Source of the DNA: an uncultured Parasutterella sp.
GTDB taxonomy: Bacteria; Pseudomonadota; Gammaproteobacteria; Burkholderiales; Burkholderiaceae_F
DNA length: 23,274 nt
Assembly: GCA_900766055.1 (NCBI GenBank)
Contig: CAAFTZ010000095.1
Span: 1-23,274, forward strand
Reading direction: 5' to 3'
In this document: positions 15,038 to 23,244 of the stretch, piece by piece
Layout: each line of letters begins with the position of its first letter
Position numbering within the stretch: the stretch's first letter is position 1
Position numbers and translations under genes: made by a program
The notes under the pieces: generated by a model
Databases searched by the model: none
Told to the model about the DNA's origin: nothing
Seen by the model: the letters and a program-made list of their open reading frames with translations, nothing else

Positions 15038-15820
15038 TTAAACACGTGAAATACGGGTTTTGTTAACGTGACTGCGCGGCGCAAAGCGTCCGGCGCCGGT
15101 CTTGGGTACAGAAGCAACCTTCTGGGCCTCAACCTGCTGCTTGAGCGCATTGATTTCACGCATTAAATCGGCAAGCGTGGGCGCGTTGGGATCTGTCATC
15201 GGCGTATTGGCCGGCGCTTGTCCGAAATTGTAGGATTCGACTGTAGGAGCCGGGCCGCTCAGTTCCTGAGGCAGAGTCGGCTTGATGTCGGAAGCACCCC
15301 AATCGAAAGCTTTTTCCAGCATAGAGGTGTCGACCGACTTGTTGAGATTTTCCCAGGGGGCGTCCTTGCCCTGACCGGCAACAGCAGAAACCGAAGCAGT
15401 TTCAGTCTTAGCGGCACCGTCTACGATGGTCTCCATCGAAAGTTCACTCTTCGGAGCGGTGGATTCCATCCACTGATCCTTAAGCTCCTTGGAAGCGTTG
15501 TCCATGGTGGATTTCACTTCCTGGCCGGCAGACGTCACGGAGTCCCGCACATCGCTGACCTGTTTTTCAATGGAGTCGGTGGTGTTCTTCAGACTCGACT
15601 GAAGGTCGCTTGCCATTTTCTTGGCGTCTTCCTGAATCTTTTTCAGTTCAGAAAGCTCGACCTCTTTGTCGATATCGTTTTTAACCTGCGAGACAAACCT
15701 CTGGGCCTTTCCCATGAGAGAGCCCGCAGTCTTTGCTACCTGAGGGAGTTTGTCGGGGCCGAGGACGACCAACGCGATGGCCGCGATGACCCCGATTTCG
15801 CCCATGCTTAAATCAAGCAT
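15038..15820 (-). CDS. tatB: Sec-independent protein translocase subunit TatB, long form
   Basis: This 260-residue protein has the TatB hallmarks: an N-terminal membrane helix (about 5-21, GEIGVIAAIALVVLGPDKLP), the hinge LGPDKLP and a long amphipathic helix (about 25-120) rich in K, D, S and E. It is clearly longer than the E. coli protein (about 170 residues). The extra C-terminal part (about 130-260) is rich in Pro, Ala and Thr with a short helical stretch LADLMREINALKQQVEAQK. It works with TatC in signal-peptide recognition. Its position between tatA and tatC separates it from the similar TatA. Confidence 0.93.
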   Translation of the reverse strand: MLDLSMGEIGVIAAIALVVLGPDKLPQVAKTAGSLMGKAQRFVSQVKNDIDKEVELSELKKIQEDAKKMASDLQSSLKNTTDSIEKQVSDVRDSVTSAGQEVKSTMDNASKELKDQWMESTAPKSELSMETIVDGAAKTETASVSAVAGQGKDAPWENLNKSVDTSMLEKAFDWGASDIKPTLPQELSGPAPTVESYNFGQAPANTPMTDPNAPTLADLMREINALKQQVEAQKVASVPKTGAGRFAPRSHVNKTRISRV

Positions 15821-15840
15821 ATGTACTCAATCGTGTTGAA

Positions 15841-16080
15841 TTAAGCCTGTTTCTTTTCTTCAGGTTTAGCTTCTTCCTTAGCAGCAGGTGCTTCAGCCGG
15901 TTTCTGGTCGGCAACCTGAGCCGGTTTAGCCGGTTCGTCCTGAGCTTCCTTCATACCTTCTTTGAAGCCCTTAACGGCGCCGCCGAGGTCTTTACCCATG
16001 TTCTTAAGTTTGCTGGTACCGAAAATCAAAACAACGATAACCAGCACAACTAACCAATGCCAGATGGAAAGAGAACCCAT
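15841..16080 (-). CDS. tatA: Sec-independent protein translocase subunit TatA
   Basis: This 79-residue pore-forming Tat component has one N-terminal membrane helix (about 5-21), the hinge FGTSKLKNMGKDLG, then an amphipathic helix GGAVKGFKEGMKEA and a Glu/Lys/Ala/Pro-rich tail. AGGAG stands 7 nt before the ATG. It is first of the tatABC set and follows hinT by 9 nt. Confidence 0.96.
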   Translation of the reverse strand: MGSLSIWHWLVVLVIVVLIFGTSKLKNMGKDLGGAVKGFKEGMKEAQDEPAKPAQVADQKPAEAPAAKEEAKPEEKKQA

Positions 16081-16089
16081 TTTTTACTC

Positions 16090-16434
16090 CTAGAGTTTTG
16101 TCCAAGGACGCGGGCCGCCCAAGACATGTACGTGAATATGATTTACTTCCTGACCACCGTCATGTCCGGTGTTGATCACTACGCGGAAGCCGTTATTTGC
16201 ACCCGCTTCTTTTGCCAACACAGGCGCTAAAGCCAGCATTTTACCTAAAAGCGGCTCTTCTGCTTTGCCCATGACAGCCAAAGAGTCGTAATGCTGTTTC
16301 GGGATAATCAGGAGATGAACAGGTGCAGCAGGGTGAATGTCTTTAAAGGCAATCACTTCGTCATCTTCATAAACTTTCTGGGAAGGGATCTCTCCCCTTG
16401 CGATTTTGCAAAAAAGGCAATCTTCCTTTTGCAT
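16090..16434 (-). CDS. hinT: HIT-family purine nucleoside phosphoramidase (HinT)
   Basis: This 114-residue cytoplasmic hydrolase acts on adenosine phosphoramidates and acyl- or aminoacyl-AMP conjugates. The start was set at ATG 16434, preceded by GGAG at a suitable distance, rather than an in-frame TTG four codons upstream. The N-terminal pair CLFCKIARGEIPS is typical, and the histidine triad HIHVHVLGG has H99, H101 and H103. Genes for this protein commonly stand between hisE and tatA in beta-proteobacteria, as here. It is 91 nt from hisE, and a possible promoter of its own cannot be excluded. Confidence 0.94.
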   Translation of the reverse strand: MQKEDCLFCKIARGEIPSQKVYEDDEVIAFKDIHPAAPVHLLIIPKQHYDSLAVMGKAEEPLLGKMLALAPVLAKEAGANNGFRVVINTGHDGGQEVNHIHVHVLGGPRPWTKL

Positions 16435-16493
16435 ACCATTCTCCAAGTTACTTTTATATTTTTAAAGAATTCAGCCGCCGGCTCAATATGGAT

Positions 16494-16510
16494 AACCCTA
16501 CCCTAGGGTT
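16494..16510. repeat. Short hairpin between hisE and hinT
   Basis: AACCCTA (16494-16500) and TAGGGTT (16504-16510) form a perfect 7-bp inverted repeat with a 3-nt loop, 15 nt past the hisE stop. No U-tract follows on the minus strand, so a strong terminator is unlikely; partial termination or mRNA processing or stabilisation at the his/hinT boundary is possible. Confidence 0.4.
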
Positions 16511-16525
16511 CTTATTAACGCTTTC

Positions 16526-16852
16526 TCACGATTCTTTTCGATTCGCTTTTTCGACCAAGCCTGAGGTTCCTTCTCTGCGGGCGAGCTCCTGCAGGACTTC
16601 TTCTGGACGAATGCCGGCCTGGGAAAGAACCACCATGGAGTGGAACCAAAGATCGGCCGTTTCGTAAATCAAGTGCTCTCGATCACCGTCCTTGGCGGCC
16701 ATCACGACTTCGGTGGCTTCTTCGCCGACTTTCTTCAAAGCGGCATCCGGCGCTTTCGAAAATAATTTGGCAACGTAACTGACCTTCGGATCTCCGCCTT
16801 TGCGGCTGTCGATGACATCGGCAATTTCGCTGATAACAGGAACTCGTTCCAT
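16526..16852 (-). CDS. hisE: Phosphoribosyl-ATP pyrophosphatase
   Basis: This 108-residue enzyme hydrolyses phosphoribosyl-ATP to phosphoribosyl-AMP, the second step of histidine synthesis. It is a MazG-like all-alpha protein with the metal-binding KVGEEATEVVMAAK motif (41-54) and the second acidic helix HLIYETADLWFH. It is separate from hisI, unlike the hisIE fusion of enterobacteria. AAGGAA precedes the ATG, and the gene starts 10 nt after hisI. Confidence 0.95.
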   Translation of the reverse strand: MERVPVISEIADVIDSRKGGDPKVSYVAKLFSKAPDAALKKVGEEATEVVMAAKDGDREHLIYETADLWFHSMVVLSQAGIRPEEVLQELARREGTSGLVEKANRKES

Positions 16853-16862
16853 TTTTATTCCT

Positions 16863-17249
16863 TTAGTGATGCCCTTTGCCGTACATCTCTTCCGGAGACT
16901 TCAGGACAGGCGCATTCTCTTTCCAGTCTTTACCATCCCAGCTGCGGTAAAAGCAGCTTCTGTGGCCGGTATGACAGGCAATATTTCCTTTTTGCTCGAC
17001 TTTGTAGATGACGGAATCGCCGTCGCAGTCGAGCAAAATCTCAAAAATTTTCTGACGATTGCCGCTTTCCTCGCCTTTGCGCCAAAGCTTCTGACGAGAG
17101 CGGGAAAAATACGTTCCGAATCCGGTCTTGAGTGTCTCTTCTAAGGCTTCTTTATTGGCCCAGGCAAGCATCAGAATCGTTCCGTCATGTGCATCCTGCG
17201 CAATCACGGGAACGAGACCGTCGGCATTAAAGCGAACTTCTTCAATCAT
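16863..17249 (-). CDS. hisI: Phosphoribosyl-AMP cyclohydrolase
   Basis: This 128-residue metalloenzyme opens the adenine ring of phosphoribosyl-AMP (third step of histidine synthesis). Family motifs are present: MLAWANKEALEETL, YFSRSRQKLWRKGEESGN, the metal-binding DCDGDSVIYKV and the cysteine segment ACHTGHRSCFY with its Zn ligands. Length is usual. It starts 14 nt after the hisF stop. Confidence 0.96.
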   Translation of the reverse strand: MIEEVRFNADGLVPVIAQDAHDGTILMLAWANKEALEETLKTGFGTYFSRSRQKLWRKGEESGNRQKIFEILLDCDGDSVIYKVEQKGNIACHTGHRSCFYRSWDGKDWKENAPVLKSPEEMYGKGHH

Positions 17250-17263
17250 TCTTGATACAAACT

Positions 17264-18025
17264 TTAGTCAAGACGGACAGGAATACCGCGTTCCTGCATA
17301 TAGCGTTTGGCTTCTTCAATGGTGTACTCGCCGAAGTGGAAAATCGAAGCGGCAAGCACGGCGTCCGCATGACCTTCGACAATGCCGTCAACCAAATGCT
17401 GAAGGTTTCCGACGCCGCCCGAGGCAATGACTGGAATCGAAACCGAATCGCTCACGGCGCGGGTTAGTTCCAGGTCAAATCCAGCCTTCGTACCGTCACC
17501 GTCCATGCTGGTAAGAAGAATTTCTCCGGCGCCGAGCTTCTCAACTTTTTTAGCCCATTCAACCGCATCAATACCTGTCGGCGTTCTTCCGCCGCGGGTA
17601 TAGACCTCCCAGGTTCCGTCGCCCCTGCGCTTAGCGTCAATAGCAACGACGATCGCCTGACTGCCGTAGATTGAAGAAGTCTCAGCGATCAGATCGGGAT
17701 TATTAACACCTGCGGAGTTAATCGAGACTTTATCCGCACCGGCATTTAACAGACGGCGAACGTCTTCTGCTTTACGCACCCCTCCGCCGACAGTCAAAGG
17801 AATAAAGACCTGAGCCGCAACGTCTTCAATAACTTTGAGGATCAAATCTCTTTCGTCAGAGGTCGCCGTGATATCCAAAAAGGTCAGTTCATCGGCGCCC
17901 TGCTCGTCATAGCGGCGAGCGATTTCAACCGGGTCTCCGGCGTCTCTCAGATCGACGAAATTCGTTCCTTTGACCACACGGCCGCCGGTCACGTCCAAAC
18001 ACGGAATGATGCGTTTTGCGAGCAT
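17264..18025 (-). CDS. hisF: Imidazole glycerol phosphate synthase, cyclase subunit HisF
   Basis: This 253-residue (beta-alpha)8-barrel protein uses ammonia delivered by HisH to turn PRFAR into imidazole glycerol phosphate and AICAR. The N-terminal MLAKRIIPCLDV carries catalytic D11. The second half contains VVVAIDAKR with the second catalytic Asp, and the phosphate-binding loops GGGVR and ASGGVG are intact. It starts 4 nt after the hisA stop. Confidence 0.97.
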   Translation of the reverse strand: MLAKRIIPCLDVTGGRVVKGTNFVDLRDAGDPVEIARRYDEQGADELTFLDITATSDERDLILKVIEDVAAQVFIPLTVGGGVRKAEDVRRLLNAGADKVSINSAGVNNPDLIAETSSIYGSQAIVVAIDAKRRGDGTWEVYTRGGRTPTGIDAVEWAKKVEKLGAGEILLTSMDGDGTKAGFDLELTRAVSDSVSIPVIASGGVGNLQHLVDGIVEGHADAVLAASIFHFGEYTIEEAKRYMQERGIPVRLD

Positions 18026-18029
18026 GAAT

Positions 18030-18803
18030 TTATCCTTCGAGATCGGCCTGATTGTCTCTGGCGGCTTCCGTCGCTTCGACTAAATCAAGCGCCTGTGTGA
18101 AGTCCAAGGTACCTTCGTACAGCGAACGGCCCAAAATCGCCATCGTCACGCCGTCATCTTCAACAGCAAGCAGCTTACGAATATCATCCAAATCACGAAT
18201 ACCGCCGGAAGCGATAACAGGAATGGACAACTGGCTGGCCAAAGCTGCAGTTGCCTCGACATTGCAGCCGGTGAGCATACCGTCACGGCTGATGTCGGTA
18301 TAAAGGATGGCGTCAACGCCGTAGCCTTCAAATTTCTGGGCCAAATCAGTAGCTGTGTGGCCGGTGTTCTTCGTCCAGCCGTCGGTCATAACCATGCCGT
18401 CTTTGGCGTCCAAGGAAACGATGACGCTGCCGCCATACTCGCTGCAGACGTCATGCAGGAATCCGGGAGCTTTAACGGCTGCGGTTCCGATCACGACATA
18501 ATCTACTCCGAGATCAAGCACTTCGCTGACGCGCTCGAGCGTACGCATACCGCCGCCGACTTCAATTTCAACATCTTCCGCAAACTCATTGGCGATTTTG
18601 CGGATCACAGAAAGGTTCACGGGCTTTCCGCTTCTGGCTGCGTCCAAGTCAACCAGATGCAGACGTTCGGCGCCGAGTTCAACCCAATGACGGGCCTGAG
18701 CAACCGGATCGGTGTTGAAAACAGTAATGTTGGAAGTTAAATCTCCCTGGCGAAGACGAACACAGTGCCCGTCTTTAATGTCAATAGCGGGAATTAACAA
18801 CAT
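18030..18803 (-). CDS. hisA: ProFAR isomerase HisA
   Basis: This 257-residue (beta-alpha)8 barrel isomerises ProFAR to PRFAR. The general-base D8 lies in LLIPAIDIKDGHCVRL, and the second catalytic Asp in SLDAKDGMV. The phosphate loops EVGGGMR and ASGGIRD are present. The 12-nt gap from hisH indicates co-transcription. Confidence 0.97.
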   Translation of the reverse strand: MLLIPAIDIKDGHCVRLRQGDLTSNITVFNTDPVAQARHWVELGAERLHLVDLDAARSGKPVNLSVIRKIANEFAEDVEIEVGGGMRTLERVSEVLDLGVDYVVIGTAAVKAPGFLHDVCSEYGGSVIVSLDAKDGMVMTDGWTKNTGHTATDLAQKFEGYGVDAILYTDISRDGMLTGCNVEATAALASQLSIPVIASGGIRDLDDIRKLLAVEDDGVTMAILGRSLYEGTLDFTQALDLVEATEAARDNQADLEG

Positions 18804-18815
18804 GATAAATACTCG

Positions 18816-19451
18816 TTAAGGATTCCAAGTCAAAAAGTTTTGGTAGAGAGCTAAACCGGCTGCTGCGCTTTTCTCAGGATGGAACTGCGTAGCAAAAACA
18901 TTGTCGCGGGCGACGGCTACAGTGACTTCATCACCGTAAAAAGTCGTCCCGACAGTGAGGTCTGCTTCTGTGGGTTTTGCGTAATAGCTGTGAACAAAAT
19001 AGAACCATGCGCCGTTGGTGATTCCTTTCCACATGGGATGATCGCGTGTCTGAGTCACCTGATTCCAGCCCATCTGAGGAACTTTAAGGCGTACGCCGGT
19101 TTGATCCACACGGTCGGAGGCAAAGCGAACGACGTCTCCCGGGAAGATGCCTAGGCCCGGCGTGTCACCCTCTTCGCTGTGTTCAAAAAGCATCTGCTCG
19201 CCCACACAAACCGCAAAAAACGGTTTGTTGCGGATGGCGTCGCGCACCGCTTCTTCCATACCGGTCGTGCGAAGATTCTTCATGCAGTCAGGCATCGCGC
19301 CTTGTCCGGGAAATACCACGCGGTCGGCTTTCAGGACTTCTTCCGGGTCGCCGGTTACCAGCACCTGCGTGCTGATCGGAGCAATTTTTTCAATGGCTTT
19401 GCTGACGCTGCGCAGATTGCCGGAGCCGTAGTCAACGATGGCTATTTTCAT
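18816..19451 (-). CDS. hisH: Imidazole glycerol phosphate synthase, glutaminase subunit HisH
   Basis: This 211-residue class I glutamine amidotransferase supplies ammonia to HisF. The start is at ATG 19451 (MKIAIVDYGSGN), preceded by GGGTG; an upstream in-frame start would add 18 residues inside hisB. The nucleophile is C82 in AVCVGEQMLF, a variant of the usual GICLGMQLL seen in some beta-proteobacteria. The His-Glu pair is in FHPEKS near the C-terminus. Its ATG overlaps the hisB stop codon in ATGA, suggesting translational coupling. Confidence 0.96.
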   Translation of the reverse strand: MKIAIVDYGSGNLRSVSKAIEKIAPISTQVLVTGDPEEVLKADRVVFPGQGAMPDCMKNLRTTGMEEAVRDAIRNKPFFAVCVGEQMLFEHSEEGDTPGLGIFPGDVVRFASDRVDQTGVRLKVPQMGWNQVTQTRDHPMWKGITNGAWFYFVHSYYAKPTEADLTVGTTFYGDEVTVAVARDNVFATQFHPEKSAAAGLALYQNFLTWNP

Positions 19452-20038
19452 AACACACCCTTTGTGGACGGAATAACGTTGCGGGCGCGGGGATCGTACT
19501 CGCATGCCATGCGCAGCGCGCGGCCGAACGATTTAAAGACGGATTCGCACTGATGATGAGCATTGATGCCGCGCAGATTGTCAATGTGCAGTGTGATGCG
19601 AGCATTGTTCGCGAGCGCCAGGAAGAACTCTCTCGGCAGCTGAGTATCCAATTCCCCGATCATCGCAGCGGTGAAATCTACATTCCAGACCAAATAGGGG
19701 CGGCCTGAAATATCCAGAACCGTGCGTGAGAGCGCTTCGTCGAGCGGCACGTAGGCGGAACCAAAACGCGTGATTCCGGCTTTGTCGCCTAAGGCTTGGG
19801 CCAAGCACTGGCCCATTGCGATTCCGATATCCTCGACTGAATGGTGTCCGTCGATATGAAGATCGCCGTCGCACATAACGGTCAGGTCAATCTGGCCGTG
19901 ACGTGCAATCTGATGCAGCATGTGGTCAAAGAATCCGATTCCCGTACGGATATCGGCTTTACCGGTGCCGTCAAGATCCATCGATACAAGAATCGATGTC
20001 TCTGCCGTCTGACGCTTTACATCGGCTCGTCTCGTCAT
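19448..20038 (-). CDS. hisB: Imidazoleglycerol-phosphate dehydratase HisB
   Basis: This is a 196-residue monofunctional Mn-dependent dehydratase, without the histidinol-phosphatase domain fused to it in enterobacteria. Metal-binding repeats are visible: FFDHMLHQIARHG and GHHSVEDIGIAMG in the first half, and the matching INAHHQCESVFKSFGRAL in the second. It lies 10 nt downstream of hisD; the usual hisC between the two is missing. Confidence 0.96.
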   Translation of the reverse strand: MTRRADVKRQTAETSILVSMDLDGTGKADIRTGIGFFDHMLHQIARHGQIDLTVMCDGDLHIDGHHSVEDIGIAMGQCLAQALGDKAGITRFGSAYVPLDEALSRTVLDISGRPYLVWNVDFTAAMIGELDTQLPREFFLALANNARITLHIDNLRGINAHHQCESVFKSFGRALRMACEYDPRARNVIPSTKGVL

Positions 20039-20048
20039 GATGAAATCC

Positions 20049-21359
20049 TTATTTCTTTTCCAGATCGTGAACGCGGTACATGGCGCTGGCAGCGTGCGCC
20101 GTTAGGAATTCACCGCGGGCAAGCACGTCGGCAATGCGGCCGAGTTTTTCTGCGCCGTATTTGCTGACCTTCAGTACGCTCATGCGTTTCTGGAAGTCCC
20201 AAACGCCGAGCGGAGATGAATAGCGGGCCGTGCGGGAAGTCGGAAGAACGTGGTTCGGACCGGCACAGTAATCGCCCAAGGCTTCGCAGGTGTAAGGACC
20301 GACAAAGAGCGCACCGGCATGATGAATCTGATCAATGTATTTGTCGGCATCCTGAACGGAGAGTTCCAAGTGTTCGGGTGCGATCGTATCGGCAACCTTG
20401 CAGGCTTCCTCAATAGAGCGCGTCACGATGATGGCGCCGCGGTTATTGAGCGAAGCGGAAATGATGTCTTTGCGGGACATGCCTTCAATCTGGCGGTCAA
20501 TAGACTCGGCCACTTTATCGGCAAACTCGGCGTCGTCGGTCAGCAAAATAGCCTGAGCCAGTTCGTCGTGCTCTGCCTGACTGAAAAGATCCATCGCGAT
20601 CCAATCGGGATTGGTCTTGCCGTCACAGATCACCAGAATTTCAGAAGGACCAGCGATCATGTCAATACCGACCGTACCGAAAACATAGCGCTTAGCAGCG
20701 GCCACGTAGGCGTTGCCCGGTCCGACGATCTTGTCCACTGCCGGAATGGTTTCCGTGCCGTAGGCCAAAGCGGCAATGGCCTGTGCTCCGCCGATGGTGT
20801 AGCACTCTTTAACACCGGCCAGGCAGGCAGCGGCAAGAACAAGCTGATTGGGTTTGCCGCCCGGAGTCGGAACGACCATCACAATCTTCTTGCAGCCCGC
20901 AACGTGAGCAGGCATGGCGTTCATCAGAACGGAAGACGGATAGGCAGCTTTGCCGCCGGGAACGTAGAGACCGACGGAATCGAGCGGAATGTAGCGAATA
21001 CCGAGTTTTGTTCCGTCTTCCTCAGTAATGGACCAGCTCTGTCCGAGTTCGTGTTCGTGGAACTCACGGATGCGCTGTGCGGCCTGTGTCAAAGCATCTT
21101 TCTGATCTTTCGGAAGGGTTTCAAGCGCTTCCTTCAGATCGTCCTCTGTCAGACGGAATTCGGCAACGCTCTTGGCATCCATATGATCGAAACGGTTGGT
21201 GTACTCAAGAACGGCTTCGTCTCCTCTGGCGCGGACGTCCTGAACAATAGCTTCGGCACGACGCGTAATCTCGGGGTCCACAGAGCTGTCGACTGCAACA
21301 AGCTCAGAGAATTTGGCCGCGAAGTCAGGCTGCTGGGTATTTAATCTTCTAATGCTCAT
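20049..21359 (-). CDS. hisD: Histidinol dehydrogenase HisD
   Basis: This 436-residue Zn enzyme oxidises L-histidinol to histidine in two NAD-dependent steps, the last of the pathway. Typical segments are YVPGGKAAYPSSVLM, GPGNAYVAAAKRYVFGTVGIDMIAGPSE, SQAEHDE (metal and catalytic residues), APEHLEL, and YCAGPNHVLPT near the end. Length is normal. Its ATG overlaps the hisG stop codon (ATGA). Confidence 0.97.
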   Translation of the reverse strand: MSIRRLNTQQPDFAAKFSELVAVDSSVDPEITRRAEAIVQDVRARGDEAVLEYTNRFDHMDAKSVAEFRLTEDDLKEALETLPKDQKDALTQAAQRIREFHEHELGQSWSITEEDGTKLGIRYIPLDSVGLYVPGGKAAYPSSVLMNAMPAHVAGCKKIVMVVPTPGGKPNQLVLAAACLAGVKECYTIGGAQAIAALAYGTETIPAVDKIVGPGNAYVAAAKRYVFGTVGIDMIAGPSEILVICDGKTNPDWIAMDLFSQAEHDELAQAILLTDDAEFADKVAESIDRQIEGMSRKDIISASLNNRGAIIVTRSIEEACKVADTIAPEHLELSVQDADKYIDQIHHAGALFVGPYTCEALGDYCAGPNHVLPTSRTARYSSPLGVWDFQKRMSVLKVSKYGAEKLGRIADVLARGEFLTAHAASAMYRVHDLEKK

Positions 21360-21994
21360 TTTTTCACCGTATTTGCAAAAATTTCGATTAAGGGCAGCAG
21401 TTCCTGGCGCTTCAATTTCATTGCGGTACTGCCGACGATGAGGCGTGAAGAGATATAGTCGATCGTCTCCACCTCAACTAGGTTGTTTGCTTTGAGCGTT
21501 GCTCCGGTACTCACCAAGTCAACAATGGCGTCCGACAAACCGGAAATCGGGGCTAATTCCATCGAGCCGTACAGTTTGATGAGATCAACATGCACACCCA
21601 CGCGCGCATAGTAATCTCTCGAATACTTCATGTACTTGGTCGCGATTCTTAAGCGGGCACCGCGTTTAACGCGGGCGGCGTAATCAAAATCACGTGGACA
21701 GGCCACGCACATGCGGCATTTGGCGATATTGAGGTCCAGCGGCACGTAAAGACCGGCGCCGCCGTGTTCGTACAGAGAATCCTTGCCCGCAACGCCCATG
21801 TCTGCAGCTCCGTATTGGACATAAGTCGGTACGTCGCTCGCACGAACGACGACGATTCTCAGATCAGGGTTGTTGGTTCCGATGATGAGCTTGCGGGAAG
21901 TTTCCGGATCTTCCAGCGGGTAGATTCCGGCTGCGGCCAAAAACGGAAGCGTCTCGGTAAAGATTCTTCCCTTTGATAATGCCAAAGTAATCAT
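21356..21994 (-). CDS. hisG: ATP phosphoribosyltransferase HisG, short form
   Basis: This 212-residue catalytic subunit starts histidine synthesis by joining ATP and PRPP. It lacks the C-terminal regulatory domain of the long (about 300-residue) form. Known short HisG enzymes need the HisS-like partner HisZ for activity and feedback control; hisZ is not in this window. Motifs include TLALSKGRIFTE, RASDVPTYVQYGAADMGVAGKD and the PRPP-binding SDAIVDLVSTGATLKAN. The ATG overlaps the murA stop (ATGA). Confidence 0.97.
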   Translation of the reverse strand: MITLALSKGRIFTETLPFLAAAGIYPLEDPETSRKLIIGTNNPDLRIVVVRASDVPTYVQYGAADMGVAGKDSLYEHGGAGLYVPLDLNIAKCRMCVACPRDFDYAARVKRGARLRIATKYMKYSRDYYARVGVHVDLIKLYGSMELAPISGLSDAIVDLVSTGATLKANNLVEVETIDYISSRLIVGSTAMKLKRQELLPLIEIFANTVKK

Positions 21995-23244
21995 GCTTTT
22001 ACTCTCTCAATTTTGGCGCCGAGCGATGAAAGCTTTTGCTCCATTTTTTCGTAACCGCGATCCAAGTGATAAATACGGTCCACCGTCGACTCACCGTCGG
22101 CCGCCAATGCTGCAATCACAAGGGCGGCACTGGCGCGCAGATCCGTTGCCATCAGCGGAGCTCCGGAAAGGCACTTGACGCCGCGCACGACGGCATTATT
22201 TCCGTCAATGGTGATATCCGCACCCAGCCGCTGCAGTTCGGGCACGTGCATAAAGCGGTTCTCAAAAATCGTCTCGGCAACGTGAGAAGCACCCTTAGCA
22301 GTCGTGTTAAGAGCCATGAACTGAGCCTGCATATCCGTCGGAAATCCGGGGTACGGAGCCGTACGGATATCAACGGCACGATGCTCTCCAGTTCCGTCCA
22401 CTTCTATCCAGTCTTCACCGGTCGTCACTTTAGCGCCGGTCTCCTCAAGCTTTTCAAGCACTGCGGTGAGTGCATGAGGATCACAGTCGGTCACGCGAAT
22501 CTTGCCTTTGGTCATCACGGCGGCTACCAGAAAACTTCCGACTTCGATACGGTCGGAAATGACACGGTAAGTCGTACCGTGAAGCTTCTTCACACCTTCG
22601 ATCTCCATTTGCGGAGAGCCGATGCCTTTAATTTTGGCGCCCATCTGTACTAAGCAATGAGCCAAATCGGCAACTTCCGGTTCACGGGCAGCGTTGGCGA
22701 GCACCGTTGTGCCCTCTGCGAGAACGGCTGCCATTAAAAGATTTTCCGTGCCGGTTACGGTGACCATGTCTGTCACGATATTGGTTCCGACGAGCTTGTC
22801 TGCATGCGCCGTCACGTATCCGTGTTCAATAGAAATGTCGGAACCGAGCGCTTTCATTCCTTTGATGTGCTGATCGACCGGACGGGCTCCGATCGAGCAT
22901 CCGCCGGGCAGCGATACTTTGGCTTTTCCGAAGCGTGCGAGGAGAGGTCCGAGCACCAAAATGGAAGCACGCATCGTTTTAACTAAATCATAGGGAGCTT
23001 CGGTTGAAGTGATCTGCGAAGCGTCAATGGTCACTTTATGACCGTCCTGCGTCACTTTGCAGCCGAGTTCCTCCAAGAGCTTAAGCATGGTATGAACGTC
23101 AGCCAGATCCGGCACGTTCACAAAAGTCATCGGCTCATCTGTAAGAAGTGCGCAAGCCAAGAGGGGAAGAGCCGCATTCTTGGCTCCGGATGCTTTGATC
23201 TCACCTTCAAGCGCCACACCGCCGGTGATAACTAATTTTTGCAC
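21991..23244 (-). CDS. murA: UDP-N-acetylglucosamine 1-carboxyvinyltransferase MurA
   Basis: This 417-residue cytoplasmic enzyme transfers enolpyruvate from PEP to UDP-GlcNAc, the committed step of peptidoglycan synthesis. The start is a GTG at 23244 with GGAG upstream, giving MQKLVITGG as in relatives. K22 lies in the substrate-binding AKNAALP. The catalytic cysteine is C116 in SLPGGCSIGARP, so this is the fosfomycin-sensitive Cys form rather than the Asp form. It overlaps hisG by 4 nt. In Burkholderiales it commonly heads the his cluster. The 30 bases to its right are too short to call a gene. Confidence 0.97.
   Translation of the reverse strand: MQKLVITGGVALEGEIKASGAKNAALPLLACALLTDEPMTFVNVPDLADVHTMLKLLEELGCKVTQDGHKVTIDASQITSTEAPYDLVKTMRASILVLGPLLARFGKAKVSLPGGCSIGARPVDQHIKGMKALGSDISIEHGYVTAHADKLVGTNIVTDMVTVTGTENLLMAAVLAEGTTVLANAAREPEVADLAHCLVQMGAKIKGIGSPQMEIEGVKKLHGTTYRVISDRIEVGSFLVAAVMTKGKIRVTDCDPHALTAVLEKLEETGAKVTTGEDWIEVDGTGEHRAVDIRTAPYPGFPTDMQAQFMALNTTAKGASHVAETIFENRFMHVPELQRLGADITIDGNNAVVRGVKCLSGAPLMATDLRASAALVIAALAADGESTVDRIYHLDRGYEKMEQKLSSLGAKIERVKA

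Noticed and set aside
15218..15811. 197-codon plus-strand open frame
   Set aside because: It is antisense to tatB, which is supported by its membrane helix, hinge motif and place in tatABC.
19146..19156. A third copy of the ATGCCTAGGC motif
   Set aside because: Only ATGCCTAGGC matches; the second arm is CCG instead of AT, so the palindrome is broken. It lies within hisH coding sequence.
20250..21344. Long plus-strand open frame of 364 codons inside hisD
   Set aside because: It is the antisense shadow of hisD, whose protein is full-length with all family motifs. The antisense translation has no recognisable domain and no ribosome binding site.
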